Shown here one piece after another: positions 42,095 through 49,899 of a stretch of 64,000 nt of DNA. The translations under genes and the position numbers were made by a program. The stretch spans positions 2,311,454 through 2,375,453 of the forward strand of contig NZ_CP046606.1 in the NCBI RefSeq assembly GCF_030408355.1. Direction: 5' to 3'. How positions within the stretch are numbered: position 1 is the first letter of the stretch; each line of letters begins with the position of its first letter. The DNA is from Corynebacterium afermentans subsp. afermentans (lineage in GTDB: Bacteria; Actinomycetota; Actinomycetes; Mycobacteriales; Mycobacteriaceae). Under the pieces are notes generated by a model that saw only the letters and a program-made list of their open reading frames with translations, did not search any database and had not been told where the DNA came from.

Positions 42095-43036
42095 ATGAAG
42101 AAGCTCGACCCGCTTCTCGTCGGCATCGTTGTCGCGGCGGCGCTCGCGTTCGTGCTGCCCGCCAAGGGCGCGTTCGCGGACGGGTTCGCCGTCGCGGTGA
42201 AGCTGGGCATCGCGCTGTTGTTCTTCCTCTACGGCGCGCGCCTGTCCACCCAGGAGGCGCTCAAGGGCCTGACCAACTGGCGTCTGCACGCGCTGATCCT
42301 GGCGTTCACGTTTGCCATCTACCCGGTCATCGGCTTGCTCGTGCGCCCGACGACGGCGTTCATGTCCGCAGACCTGTACCAGGGCCTGCTGTTCATGTCG
42401 CTCGTGCCGTCCACCGTCCAGTCCTCAGTGGCGCTCACCGGGGTGGCGCGCGGCAACGTCTCGGGCGCGGTCGTGGCGGCGTCTGTGTCCTCGCTCGTTG
42501 GAGTGGTCGCCACGCCGCTGCTTGTGATGTGGCTGATGGGCGCCGGCGACGGGGTGTCCGTGGACGCCTCCGTGTTCGGCGACATCGCGCTGCAGCTGCT
42601 CCTCCCGTTCATCTTGGGCCAGCTCGCGCACAACTTCGTCCCGCGGGTGGGGGAGCTGGCCAAGTCGAAGGCGACCAAGATCGTGGACCGCGGCTCTATC
42701 TGGATGGTGGTCTACTCCGCCTTCTCGCGCGGCGTCGTCTCCGGCGTGTGGTCGAATGTCTCCGCGTGGGAGATCGTGTTCCTCACCGTGTTCTCGTGCG
42801 TGCTGGTCGTCGCTATGCTGTGGCTGACCCGCATCCTCCCGGAGGCGTTGCACTTCCCGCGTGAGGACCGCGTCGCCATCCAAATGTGCGGCACCCAGAA
42901 GTCGCTCGCGACCGGCCTACCCATGGCCACCGTCATCTTCGGCGGCGCCTCGCTCGGCGTGCTGATCATTCCGCTGATGATCTACCACATGTGCCAACTG
43001 GTCATCTGCTCAGCGTACGCCTCCCGAATTTCCTAG
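42095..43036 (+). CDS. SBF-like (bile acid:sodium symporter-like) transporter
   Basis: The 313-residue membrane protein has about ten hydrophobic segments. Seen: FFLYGARLSTQEALKGLTNW near residue 43, the family MSLVPSTVQSSVALTGVARG near 100, and CGTQKSLATGLPMATVIFGG near 270. Known: this is the SBF-like branch related to YfeH and plant PSE proteins, with roles in ion or organic-acid transport. ATG 42095 directly follows the Rieske stop. It is the likely last gene of the extended trp transcript. Confidence 0.85.
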   Translation: MKKLDPLLVGIVVAAALAFVLPAKGAFADGFAVAVKLGIALLFFLYGARLSTQEALKGLTNWRLHALILAFTFAIYPVIGLLVRPTTAFMSADLYQGLLFMSLVPSTVQSSVALTGVARGNVSGAVVAASVSSLVGVVATPLLVMWLMGAGDGVSVDASVFGDIALQLLLPFILGQLAHNFVPRVGELAKSKATKIVDRGSIWMVVYSAFSRGVVSGVWSNVSAWEIVFLTVFSCVLVVAMLWLTRILPEALHFPREDRVAIQMCGTQKSLATGLPMATVIFGGASLGVLIIPLMIYHMCQLVICSAYASRIS

Positions 43037-43037
43037 G

Positions 43038-43053
43038 AGTTTCACGTGAAACA
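43038..43053. promoter_or_regulatory. parS-like site covering a start codon (15/16)
   Basis: Seen: AGTTTCACGTGAAACA. The GTG at 43046 inside the site is the start codon of the next gene. Confidence 0.85.
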
Positions 43054-43348
43054 TTTCGTCCGCATCCACTACAACGTCCCCGAACTCGGCGGCGAGCTGC
43101 TCAACATCGCCGAACTCGAGGAAATCTCAGCCCACGAGTGCACCATGGTGCGCATGATTGAACTCGACCCGGCCGAGACCATCACCGGCATCTACGTCGA
43201 CGGCCGCGTCATCGGCCAGGCAAACCAGCCCATGGGTACCGTCCCACACCCGCGCACCTACGACTCCATGGAAGGCATCACCGCCACCCACCTCAGCGAG
43301 GAGGAGTTCGAGGGCCTCTGGTCCGAGGCTCAGGCAAAGCTGCAATAG
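43046..43348 (+). CDS. DUF6881-like small protein
   Basis: The 100-residue product begins at a GTG embedded in a parS-like site, with AGGAG six bases upstream. Seen: HYNVPELGGELLNIAELEEI near the start, then MIELDPAETITGIYVDGRVI and LSEEEFEGLW at the end, the plan of DUF6881-like proteins, which have no assigned function. It lies 9 bases after the transporter and ends before a terminator. Confidence 0.65.
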   Translation: MKHFVRIHYNVPELGGELLNIAELEEISAHECTMVRMIELDPAETITGIYVDGRVIGQANQPMGTVPHPRTYDSMEGITATHLSEEEFEGLWSEAQAKLQ

Positions 43349-43365
43349 CTTATCGACGTCCGTCC

Positions 43366-43396
43366 GGCCCGCCCCGCCACCGGCGCGGGCCTTTTT
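43366..43396 (+). terminator. Rho-independent terminator
   Basis: Seen: GGCCCGC at 43366-43372 pairs with GCGGGCC at 43385-43391, followed by five T. It closes the trp-to-43348 gene series. Confidence 0.9.
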
Positions 43397-43410
43397 CGTT
43401 GGTGGACCCC

Positions 43411-43452
43411 AATAGTTGGTGGTGCCGGAATTGTCCGCAATGCGGAGTTGTG
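43411..43452 (+). repeat. Dispersed dyad repeat, copy 4
   Basis: Seen: AATAGTTGGTGGTGCCGGAA followed by TTGTCCGCAATGCGGAGTTG. The right dyad TCCGCAATGCGGA is exact; the left half is degenerate. It lies just past the 3' end of the minus-strand membrane gene at 43467. Confidence 0.75.
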
Positions 43453-43466
43453 GGGGACAGGGTCCG

Positions 43467-43721
43467 TCAGGCAAAGGGACCGGACGACAACGCCACTACG
43501 AGAGTGATCGGCCAGGCAAACAGGGTAAGAACAGACAATATCCCCAGCAGGGGGCGCTTATCCCGCACCGCGATGACAAACCCCAGAACAGATACCGCGA
43601 TCAAGGCAACCCAATAAAGCCATTGGCCCCACACGGGAACGCGGTCCCCCATAAACGGTGTTGCGATCCAAACCGCGAGAAAAATCGGGTAGATATACGC
43701 GGTGCGGTGAGCTTTCTCCAT
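43467..43721 (-). CDS. Small three-TM membrane protein
   Basis: The 84-residue product is almost entirely hydrophobic: AYIYPIFLAVWIATPFM, WLYWVALIAVSVLGFVIAV and LLGILSVLTLFAWPITLVVA form three likely membrane helices separated by short charged loops (RDKR). ATG 43721 is preceded by GGAAGAGG. No family recognised. Like the VapB-like gene at 4639-4833, it is bracketed by direct copies of the dyad repeat. Confidence 0.6.
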   Translation of the reverse strand: MEKAHRTAYIYPIFLAVWIATPFMGDRVPVWGQWLYWVALIAVSVLGFVIAVRDKRPLLGILSVLTLFAWPITLVVALSSGPFA

Positions 43722-43795
43722 AGTCCGGCACCTCTTCCTTACTGTGCGCTACTGACAACCACCATACGTTGTGGCCATCCCAACATTCCCGCATC

Positions 43796-43870
43796 TGTCC
43801 GCAATACGGCACCGTTTCGTTGGCTCTTACCAACTATTGGTGGAGGCGGAATTGTCCGCAATGCGGAGTT
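43796..43870 (+). repeat. Dispersed dyad repeat, copy 5 with a degenerate half upstream
   Basis: Seen: a near copy TGTCCGCAATACGGCACCG at 43797-43815, then the full element CAACTATTGGTGGAGGCGGA and ATTGTCCGCAATGCGGAGTT at 43831-43870. It lies upstream of the three-TM protein gene. The 314-base gap 43722-44035 holds only repeats and the promoter of the HNH gene. Confidence 0.7.
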
Positions 43871-43923
43871 CGGTGTGGTCTGAGGGGCGGGCATGGGCGG
43901 AGCTGACGTCGATAAGCAATAGC

Positions 43924-43966
43924 CAATAGTTGGTGAGTTCCCACTAGTCCGCAATGCGGAGTTGCG
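43924..43966 (+). repeat. Dispersed dyad repeat, copy 6
   Basis: Seen: CAATAGTTGGTGAGTTCCCA then CTAGTCCGCAATGCGGAGTT and GCGG. It lies about 70 bases upstream of the DUF222/HNH gene. Confidence 0.75.
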
Positions 43967-44035
43967 GACAACTTATAGCAATCGCTATAAACCGCATTTC
44001 CGCAGGTCAAAGGAATGTCGGGGGGGAGTTTTATA

Positions 44036-45340
44036 ATGTCCACATTCGCACTCGCATTCGCCTCAAGGGGGCCCGAAATGACCGCCGCAGTTGCCTCAGA
44101 ATCCAACCCAATCGCCATTGCATTAAGCCAGCAAATTGAAGACTCTCACCGCGCAATGACCCAGAGCAAAGCAGAGCTGTTGTCCGCAATTCAAACGTTT
44201 GATGAACTCGCACTTGCTATCGAATGCGGCTCGTCGACCACCGCGCACTTCCTCATGCGCCGCCTGGGCGTGTCATCCTCAACCGCCCACGAGTACGTCA
44301 GCGTCGCGCACCGCCTGAGGCCCTTCCGTTACCTCCACAAACACTTCACTGCCGCTGCGCTGAGCTACTCGGTGGTGCGGCTGCTTCTGAAGTACATGAC
44401 GCCCGAAAATGAGCGTGAACTGGTAGATCTCGCCCTCGGAATGGGTTACCACGAGCTCGAATGCGCGCTGGCGGGGAAGAAGCCGCAGGACGGGGAGGAC
44501 GACGACAGCCCGCAGTACTACCTGAGCCTGCACAAGCGCGACAACGGCGATATCGCGTTCCACGGCAATATGAATGCAGCGGACGGCGCCGGGTTCATCG
44601 CAGCGCTGAAGATCGGGGAGATCGCGTACTGCGACCTCAACGAGGTACTCGAGGACCTGGACCCCGAGGTTAACGGTGAAGTCGACATCGCCCTGGAGCG
44701 CGCCGAGGAGGTGGAGGAAAACCGCCCCGCGCGGAAGACAGTCTCCGGCTACGGGCTGCCGATCGGGCGGATGCTGCTGCGGGCGCTCATGGGCATCGTT
44801 CACATGGCGCGCACGACGCCGCGCAACACACTGACCACCCCGGGCGCTCACGTGAACATTCTGGCCACACCGGACGGTCGCGGGTATATGCCCAACAACG
44901 TGGGCGCGCCATCGAAAGCCATTGCAAGCTTGCTCGCTAACGCGGACATACGCCTATCGACGGTCAACTCCGACGGCCTCATCCTCAACACCGGACGCAA
45001 ACAGCGCCTGGCAACAAACGGGCAAGTCAACGCGCTGCTGGCGATGTGGGGCGGGCAGTGCGCGGCACCGGGGTGCACGCACACGCGCTTCATCGAAATC
45101 CACCACATCGAGGACTGGGCCAGCGGCGGTCTCACCGACCTGGAGAACCTCCTGCCGCTGTGCTCCGCCTGCCACTCCCTGGTTACGGAGGGGTATCTGC
45201 AGACGTTGAAGGAGCGATCAGACATCCACTTCGTCTATCGCGACGGGACGCGCTTCGTGTCCACGAACTACTCCCTGCCGCAGCGCAACGACACCATGCG
45301 GACCATGGAGGAGTGCAACTGGTCCTTCAACGACCAGTGA
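44036..45340 (+). CDS. DUF222/HNH endonuclease-domain protein (13E12-like)
   Basis: The 434-residue protein has an N-terminal DUF222-type helical region (residues about 20-270, STTAHFLMRRLGVSSSTAHE) and a C-terminal HNH domain: CAAPGCTHTRFIEIHHIEDW then SGGLTDLENLLPLCSACHSL near 345-390 with all zinc cysteines and the central histidine pair. Known: 13E12-like genes are present in many copies in actinobacteria and are thought to be mobile or homing-type. ATG 44036 is chosen because GGGGGGAG lies eight bases upstream; an in-frame ATG at 44015 would lack a site. Confidence 0.85.
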   Translation: MSTFALAFASRGPEMTAAVASESNPIAIALSQQIEDSHRAMTQSKAELLSAIQTFDELALAIECGSSTTAHFLMRRLGVSSSTAHEYVSVAHRLRPFRYLHKHFTAAALSYSVVRLLLKYMTPENERELVDLALGMGYHELECALAGKKPQDGEDDDSPQYYLSLHKRDNGDIAFHGNMNAADGAGFIAALKIGEIAYCDLNEVLEDLDPEVNGEVDIALERAEEVEENRPARKTVSGYGLPIGRMLLRALMGIVHMARTTPRNTLTTPGAHVNILATPDGRGYMPNNVGAPSKAIASLLANADIRLSTVNSDGLILNTGRKQRLATNGQVNALLAMWGGQCAAPGCTHTRFIEIHHIEDWASGGLTDLENLLPLCSACHSLVTEGYLQTLKERSDIHFVYRDGTRFVSTNYSLPQRNDTMRTMEECNWSFNDQ

Positions 45341-45343
45341 GGC

Positions 45344-45784
45344 TTAGAAGAACTGCTCAACGGCCGGCACACCCGGGACACCCGGGATCTTGCCCGCTGC
45401 GGCCGCGGCGGCACCTACGAGTGCCAAGACGCCTGCGGCGATGCCGGTGCCGACGAGGATGTCGTAGGTGGTGCCGACCTTGTAGCCGCGGGCTGCGTCG
45501 TTCTTCAACGAGGAGGTGGCGCTCTTCGGCACCTGGTTCTTCTCAGAGGAGCTCTTGAACGGGCCGGAGTAGCCGGTGCCCGGATTCAGTTCTTCGCGGA
45601 CCCTTGCCTGGGCTTTGTAGCCAGCGAGATAGGCGTCGTTGACGTCGGACGCCTTCTTCGGGTTCACTGCCGTCTCCAAGTTCTCCAGCGTGTCGTTCAA
45701 CGTGTCCTCTTCAGCCTGTGCCGGGACGGCCGCAATGGACAGTGCAGTGGTTGCGGCCAAGGTAGCTGCGGTGATGCCCTTCAT
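45344..45784 (-). CDS. Small exported protein with C-terminal membrane anchor
   Basis: The 146-residue product has a signal peptide (MKGITAATLAATTALSIAAV, cleavage after AQA), a polar middle rich in K, S and N (residues 25-105) and one C-terminal membrane helix (IAAGVLALVGAAAAAAGKIP) with a tail PGVPGVPAVEQFF. The overall plan matches 31059-31514. AAAGGAG precedes the ATG. Convergent with the HNH gene, 3 bases apart. Function unknown. Confidence 0.72.
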   Translation of the reverse strand: MKGITAATLAATTALSIAAVPAQAEEDTLNDTLENLETAVNPKKASDVNDAYLAGYKAQARVREELNPGTGYSGPFKSSSEKNQVPKSATSSLKNDAARGYKVGTTYDILVGTGIAAGVLALVGAAAAAAGKIPGVPGVPAVEQFF

Positions 45785-45929
45785 TGGAAACTCCTTTGTG
45801 CGAATCTGACGTTAAATAACCCGGAACCGGGCTCGCGACAGTAAAACACACGTTTCCGCAGGTATTCAACCTTGTCGGAAGGTGTAACACCGGGCTTCCT
45901 AGTGACGATATACATAGCTCCCAATGCGC

Positions 45930-45961
45930 AAAAACTCCCCTCCCGAGCAGGGGAGAGGAGT
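45930..45961 (-). terminator. Terminator of the 122-residue protein gene
   Basis: Seen: on the minus strand ACTCCTCTCCC-CTGCTC-GGGAGGGGAGT followed by TTTT, 28 bases after the stop at 45989. Confidence 0.8.
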
Positions 45962-45988
45962 TCAGATAGTGGGTCTAAGCGGTGGGGC

Positions 45989-46357
45989 TTAGAACGGGAG
46001 CTGGCCAGCCAGCTGCGGCGGCAGAACGCCAGCAGCCTTTGCGCCGTAGCCGATCAGGCCGAGGCCAGCGACGGAGACAGCGATCCAGGTCAGGATCCAG
46101 CCAGCCTGGGTTGCACGGTATGTCTCTTCGGCGGACGAGCCTGCCTCGATAGAACCGCCCATCATCTGGCCAGCACCCTCGGTCTCCGGTGCAGCGCCAA
46201 GACCCTTGTCACCAACGATGCCGAGGAGCTTGAATGCCTCGACACCCTGACGAGCCCCCTCGAGCTCGTTGTTCGGCTTCGGAGCTGCCTGCGCCGGAGC
46301 GACAGCGAGGGACATTGCGGTTGCTGCGGCCAGGGCAGCGGCGGTAAAGCGCTTCAT
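45989..46357 (-). CDS. Small exported/membrane protein, paralogue pair member 1
   Basis: The 122-residue product has a signal peptide (MKRFTAAALAAATAMSLAVA, cleavage after AQA), a 60-residue polar region (GARQGVEAFKLLGIVGDKGL) and a C-terminal membrane helix (WILTWIAVSVAGLGLIGYGA) ending PPQLAGQLPF. From SIEAGSS onward it aligns with SVDAGSS of the neighbour at 46566-46877, so the two are tandem paralogues with separate terminators. AGGAGAG precedes ATG. Function unknown; small envelope proteins of this kind are typical of Corynebacterium. Confidence 0.72.
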   Translation of the reverse strand: MKRFTAAALAAATAMSLAVAPAQAAPKPNNELEGARQGVEAFKLLGIVGDKGLGAAPETEGAGQMMGGSIEAGSSAEETYRATQAGWILTWIAVSVAGLGLIGYGAKAAGVLPPQLAGQLPF

Positions 46358-46520
46358 GGGACTCTCCTAGGTAGAAGCTGACGGAATAATGCCAGAAATC
46401 TGGACTACCGGCATTAAACCACATATATATGCAGCTCACAACTTTGAAAATATCAGTAACGCGACACAAGTTTCTGACGATTAATAGCGCCTTAAAGCAC
46501 CGCGGTGAAACCGGCAAAAG

Positions 46521-46551
46521 AAAATCGCCGCCCCGACAGCGGGACGGCGAT
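46521..46551 (-). terminator. Terminator of the 103-residue protein gene
   Basis: Seen: on the minus strand ATCGCCGTCCCG-CTGT-CGGGGCGGCGAT followed by TTTC, about 15 bases after the stop at 46566. Confidence 0.85.
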
Positions 46552-46565
46552 GTGCGCGGTTGCGC

Positions 46566-46877
46566 TTAGAGCGGCAGATCCGGGATAGAAATCGTGCCGG
46601 CGGGGATCAAGCCTGCGGCCTGCGCGGCGTAAGCGATAATGCCCAGTCCTGCTGCTGCGACAGTGGCCCACAGAACGAACCATCCGAACTGCAGCCAACC
46701 GACAGCGGTGTTGATGCTGGAGCCGGCATCGACAGAGCCCTCGACAGTGGCGATACCCGCACGAAACGCCCCCTCCGTGTTCGGAATCAGGCCTTCCGCG
46801 CTCGCCGGAGAGACGGCGATCCCGGCGGTAAGGGCAGCGGTTGCAGTGGCGATAGAGACAGCGCGCTTGACGTTCAT
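46566..46877 (-). CDS. Small exported/membrane protein, paralogue pair member 2
   Basis: The 103-residue product has a signal peptide (VKRAVSIATATAALTAGIAV, cleavage after ASA), a short polar part (GLIPNTEGAFRAGIATVEGS) and a C-terminal membrane helix (FGWFVLWATVAAAGLGIIAY) ending AGTISIPDLPL. It aligns with the 45989 gene over its last 55 residues and shares the IPDLP end with the protein at 31059. AGGAG precedes ATG 46877. Confidence 0.72.
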   Translation of the reverse strand: MNVKRAVSIATATAALTAGIAVSPASAEGLIPNTEGAFRAGIATVEGSVDAGSSINTAVGWLQFGWFVLWATVAAAGLGIIAYAAQAAGLIPAGTISIPDLPL

Positions 46878-47001
46878 GAGAGCTCCTCAAGGGTAGGTTC
46901 GGGCCAGCTGTGAATTACCTGGCTACCATCTATTAGACACGACCAACGGCCGCCTGTCTCGAGAACTGCGAAATATATTCCTGCTAGACAAACGCCGCCG
47001 A

Positions 47002-47017
47002 TGTTTCACGTGAAACT
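47002..47017. promoter_or_regulatory. parS-like site (15/16)
   Basis: Seen: TGTTTCACGTGAAACT, overlapping the end of the YqgE-like gene (stop at 47016). Confidence 0.85.
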
Positions 47018-47621
47018 AGTTGTCCTCGAGGTGCGCGGGGAAGGTGGCGAACAGGGGCAAAGGCATTGCTTGTCGACGCATCACGTCACCCCACAGATCC
47101 GCACCCGCGGGAGCGACGACGTCGGAGGGCAGGGCGGGGGTGACAAACCAGTCGCCGCGCAGGATCTCGTCGTCAAGTTGGCCCGGCGCCCACTCGGCGT
47201 AGCCGGCGAAGATGCGGATGCCGTCGAGAAAATCGCCGACCTCGAGGGGAGAGGCGTTCAGGTCCACGAGTACGAGGCGGTTGGCCAGGCGGTTCAGGTA
47301 GGGGTTCTCGGACGCGCCGGCCGTCGTCACGCCCAAGCCCACGGCGGATTCCGCACCCACCGGCCCACCGATGTGCACGGCCTGCGGCTTGGCGGCGAGT
47401 TCGGCCCAGCCCGCGTCCATCACGTTGGCGACGGCGACCTCGCTGCGGCGGTTGAGCACCACGCCGAGGGTGTGGTCCGCGTCGTGCTCCAGCACGAGCA
47501 ACACAGTGCGGGCGAACTCGGGCGAGAACATGCCGGGCGCGGAGACGAGCAGCATGCCCGGCTCCGGATCCACCCGCTCCAATGCGTTGAACAGGCGGTC
47601 TGCGTAGAAATACTCAGGCAT
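47016..47621 (-). CDS. YqgE/AlgH (UPF0301) family protein
   Basis: The 201-residue soluble protein matches UPF0301. Seen: GMLLVSAPGMFSPEFARTVL near residue 22, VLEHDADHTLGVVLNRRSEV near 45, HIGGPVGAES near 83 and IRIFAGYAEWAPGQLDDEI near 130. Known: the family is widespread, its biochemical role unsettled. ATG 47621 lies inside the end of the CCA-type nucleotidyltransferase gene (8-base overlap), so the two are co-translated. Confidence 0.92.
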   Translation of the reverse strand: MPEYFYADRLFNALERVDPEPGMLLVSAPGMFSPEFARTVLLVLEHDADHTLGVVLNRRSEVAVANVMDAGWAELAAKPQAVHIGGPVGAESAVGLGVTTAGASENPYLNRLANRLVLVDLNASPLEVGDFLDGIRIFAGYAEWAPGQLDDEILRGDWFVTPALPSDVVAPAGADLWGDVMRRQAMPLPLFATFPAHLEDN

Positions 47622-49074
47622 TTTCCTTCTCCCACCAGGCTTTCAGCTCGGCGACGGCCTCGTCGTGGTCCAGCTCGCCGCGCTCCAAGCGCAGCTCCTT
47701 GAGATACTTCCACGCCTTGCCCACCTCCGGGCCGGGTTCGAGCCCCAGGATCTGCATGATCTCGTTGCCGTCCAGGTCCGGTCGCACCCGCGCGAGGTCC
47801 TCCTTGGCGGCGATGTCGGCGATGCGCTCCTCTAGGTGGTCGTAGGTTCGCTGCAGGCGCGCGGCCTTCTTGGCGTTGCGGGTGGTGGAATCAGCGCGCA
47901 CGAGTTTGTGCAGCTTGGGCAGCAGTTCGCCGGCGTCGGTGACGTAGCGGCGCACGGCGGAGTCGGTCCACTGGCCCTCGCCGAAACCGTGGAAGCGCAT
48001 GTGCAGGAACACGAGTTGGCCCACGTCGGTGATGACGTGCTTCGGGTACTTCAGGGCCTTTAAGCGCTTGCGGGTCATCTTCGCGCCGACCACCTCGTGG
48101 TGGTGGAAGGTCACGCCGCCTCCCTCCTTGGGCGCGCGGGTGGCGGGTTTGCCGATGTCGTGCATCAGCGCCGCCCAGCGCAGCTTCAGATCCGGACCCT
48201 CGTCCTCCAGTTCGGTGGCCTGGCGCAGCACGGTCAGGGAGTGGCGGTAGACGTCCTTGTGCTGCATGTGCTCGTCGGTCTCCAGCTGCAGCGCGGGAAT
48301 CTCGGGCAAAATATACGAAGCCAAACCGGTGGACACCAGCAGGTCGATGCCCTCCCAGGGATGTGCGCCGAGCATGAGTTTATCCAGCTCAGCCTGCACA
48401 CGCTCGGCGGTGATGCGCTCGATCTCGCCCGCCATGTCGCACATCGCGTCGAACACCCGGTCGGCCACGCTGAAGCCCAGCTGGGAGACGAAGCGGGCCG
48501 CGCGCAGCATGCGCAAAGGATCGTCGCGGAACGACACCTCGGGTTCCTGCGGGGTGTCTAAGACCTGCTCCACAAGGTCCGCAAGCCCGTCGACGGGGTC
48601 GTGGAAGGTGGGGGAGAGGCGGAGCTCGTCGTCAAGCGAAAGCTCAATGGCCATGGCGTTGCAGGCGAAGTCGCGGCGGATGAGGTCGCCCTCGAGCGTG
48701 TCGCCGAAGGTGACTTCGGGGTTGCGGGTCACGCCGTCGTAGAGGTCGGAGCGGAAGGTGGTGATTTCCACGGTTTCGCCGCGGCGGATGGCGGAGACGG
48801 TGCCGAACTCGATGCCGGTGTCCCACACCTTCTCGCCCCATTCGCCCAGGATCTCCTGGATCACCTCGGGGCGGGCGGAGGTGGTGAAGTCGAGGTCGTG
48901 CACCCCGCGGCCGAGCATCGCGTCGCGCACGGAGCCGCCGACCATATATAAGGTCTCGCCGCGGTCGGAAAACAGTTGCGCGAGGGGCTCAAGCAGACCA
49001 GCATGCTTGGCCACGACATCCTGCGCCCTCGCCATCAGCGCAGGGGCGGCCAAAGGGTCGGTCGGGTCTGGCAT
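47614..49074 (-). CDS. CCA tRNA nucleotidyltransferase
   Basis: The 486-residue enzyme adds or repairs the CCA end of tRNA. Seen: the class II active-site [20 protein letters not shown] near residue 50-70 with the D-x-[14 protein letters not shown] near 140, [20 protein letters not shown] near 180, and an HD domain ([23 protein letters not shown]) near 300. ATG 49074 is chosen; a longer upstream frame lacks similarity to the family. It is divergent from the NUDIX gene, as pcnA is from mutT4 in mycobacteria. Confidence 0.93.
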   Translation of the reverse strand: MPDPTDPLAAPALMARAQDVVAKHAGLLEPLAQLFSDRGETLYMVGGSVRDAMLGRGVHDLDFTTSARPEVIQEILGEWGEKVWDTGIEFGTVSAIRRGETVEITTFRSDLYDGVTRNPEVTFGDTLEGDLIRRDFACNAMAIELSLDDELRLSPTFHDPVDGLADLVEQVLDTPQEPEVSFRDDPLRMLRAARFVSQLGFSVADRVFDAMCDMAGEIERITAERVQAELDKLMLGAHPWEGIDLLVSTGLASYILPEIPALQLETDEHMQHKDVYRHSLTVLRQATELEDEGPDLKLRWAALMHDIGKPATRAPKEGGGVTFHHHEVVGAKMTRKRLKALKYPKHVITDVGQLVFLHMRFHGFGEGQWTDSAVRRYVTDAGELLPKLHKLVRADSTTRNAKKAARLQRTYDHLEERIADIAAKEDLARVRPDLDGNEIMQILGLEPGPEVGKAWKYLKELRLERGELDHDEAVAELKAWWEKENA

Positions 49075-49158
49075 ATCGAAGAGCTTCTGCGTCACCCGGG
49101 ACACGATACCCGCCACCCCCGCGCGGGAAGTACCACAACCGGCCGAAAGACCGATACC

Positions 49159-49899
49159 ATGACACGAATGAGTGACAACCAGCGCCCGGTACCGGGACCC
49201 TCTAACGGCAAGGGGGGCTCCGGCGGCGGTAAGCGCCGGCCGCGGCGCCGGCGCGGGGGCAAACCCGCCGAGCAGAAACAGCAGCCGGGAGACAAACCGA
49301 AGCGGAAGCGGAATAACCGCCGCGGAAAGAACTCCCGCGGCGGGCGCAAGCAGCACAATCGTCGTAGGTCGAAGTACCAGCAGCACGATTCGTCGATAGA
49401 GACGCGCGACGAGACCTCCGCCGGCGGCCTAGTGGTCTCCGGCATGGCCGAGGCCGTGGGCAAAGACGGCAAGGTGGACATGAGCCGCATCTACGTCGCG
49501 CTCATCGGCCGCTTGGACCGCCGCGGGCGGCTGTTGTGGTCCATGCCGAAAGGCCACGTGGAAAACGGCGAGCACCAGTGGGTCACCGCCGAGCGCGAGG
49601 TGTGGGAGGAAACCGGCATCACCGGAGAGGCCTTCGACACCCTGGGCACAATCGACTACTGGTTCGTCTCCGACGGCGTGCGCATTCACAAGACGGTGCA
49701 CCACAACCTGCTGCGCTACGTCGACGGCGTGTTCAACGACGAGGACCCAGAGGTCACCGAGGTGGCGTGGGTGCCCATGAGCGATTTGATGGAGCACCTC
49801 GCGTACGCCGATGAGCGCAAACTCGCGCGCATCGCCTACGACCGGATGCCGGACTTGGCCAGAAAGGAAAAGAAGGCCGGAAGGGCAACTCCGCGATGA
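49159..49899 (+). CDS. NUDIX hydrolase with basic N-terminal extension
   Basis: The 246-residue protein ends in a NUDIX domain: [20 protein letters not shown] then WEETGITGE near residue 135-160 carries the Mg-binding NUDIX box. The first 75 residues are extremely basic and low in complexity ([40 protein letters not shown]), which suggests nucleic-acid or ribosome binding. Known: mycobacterial MutT4 holds the same position next to the DUF6049-like and murJ genes. ATG 49159 or 49168 may be used; no clear ribosome site is seen, so a leaderless start is possible. The stop overlaps the next start. Confidence 0.9.
   Translation: MTRMSDNQRPVPGPSNGKGGSGGGKRRPRRRRGGKPAEQKQQPGDKPKRKRNNRRGKNSRGGRKQHNRRRSKYQQHDSSIETRDETSAGGLVVSGMAEAVGKDGKVDMSRIYVALIGRLDRRGRLLWSMPKGHVENGEHQWVTAEREVWEETGITGEAFDTLGTIDYWFVSDGVRIHKTVHHNLLRYVDGVFNDEDPEVTEVAWVPMSDLMEHLAYADERKLARIAYDRMPDLARKEKKAGRATPR

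Noticed and set aside
44846-44861. CGCTCACGTGAACATT as a seventh parS
   Set aside because: Only the inner CACGTGAA agrees; several outer positions deviate.
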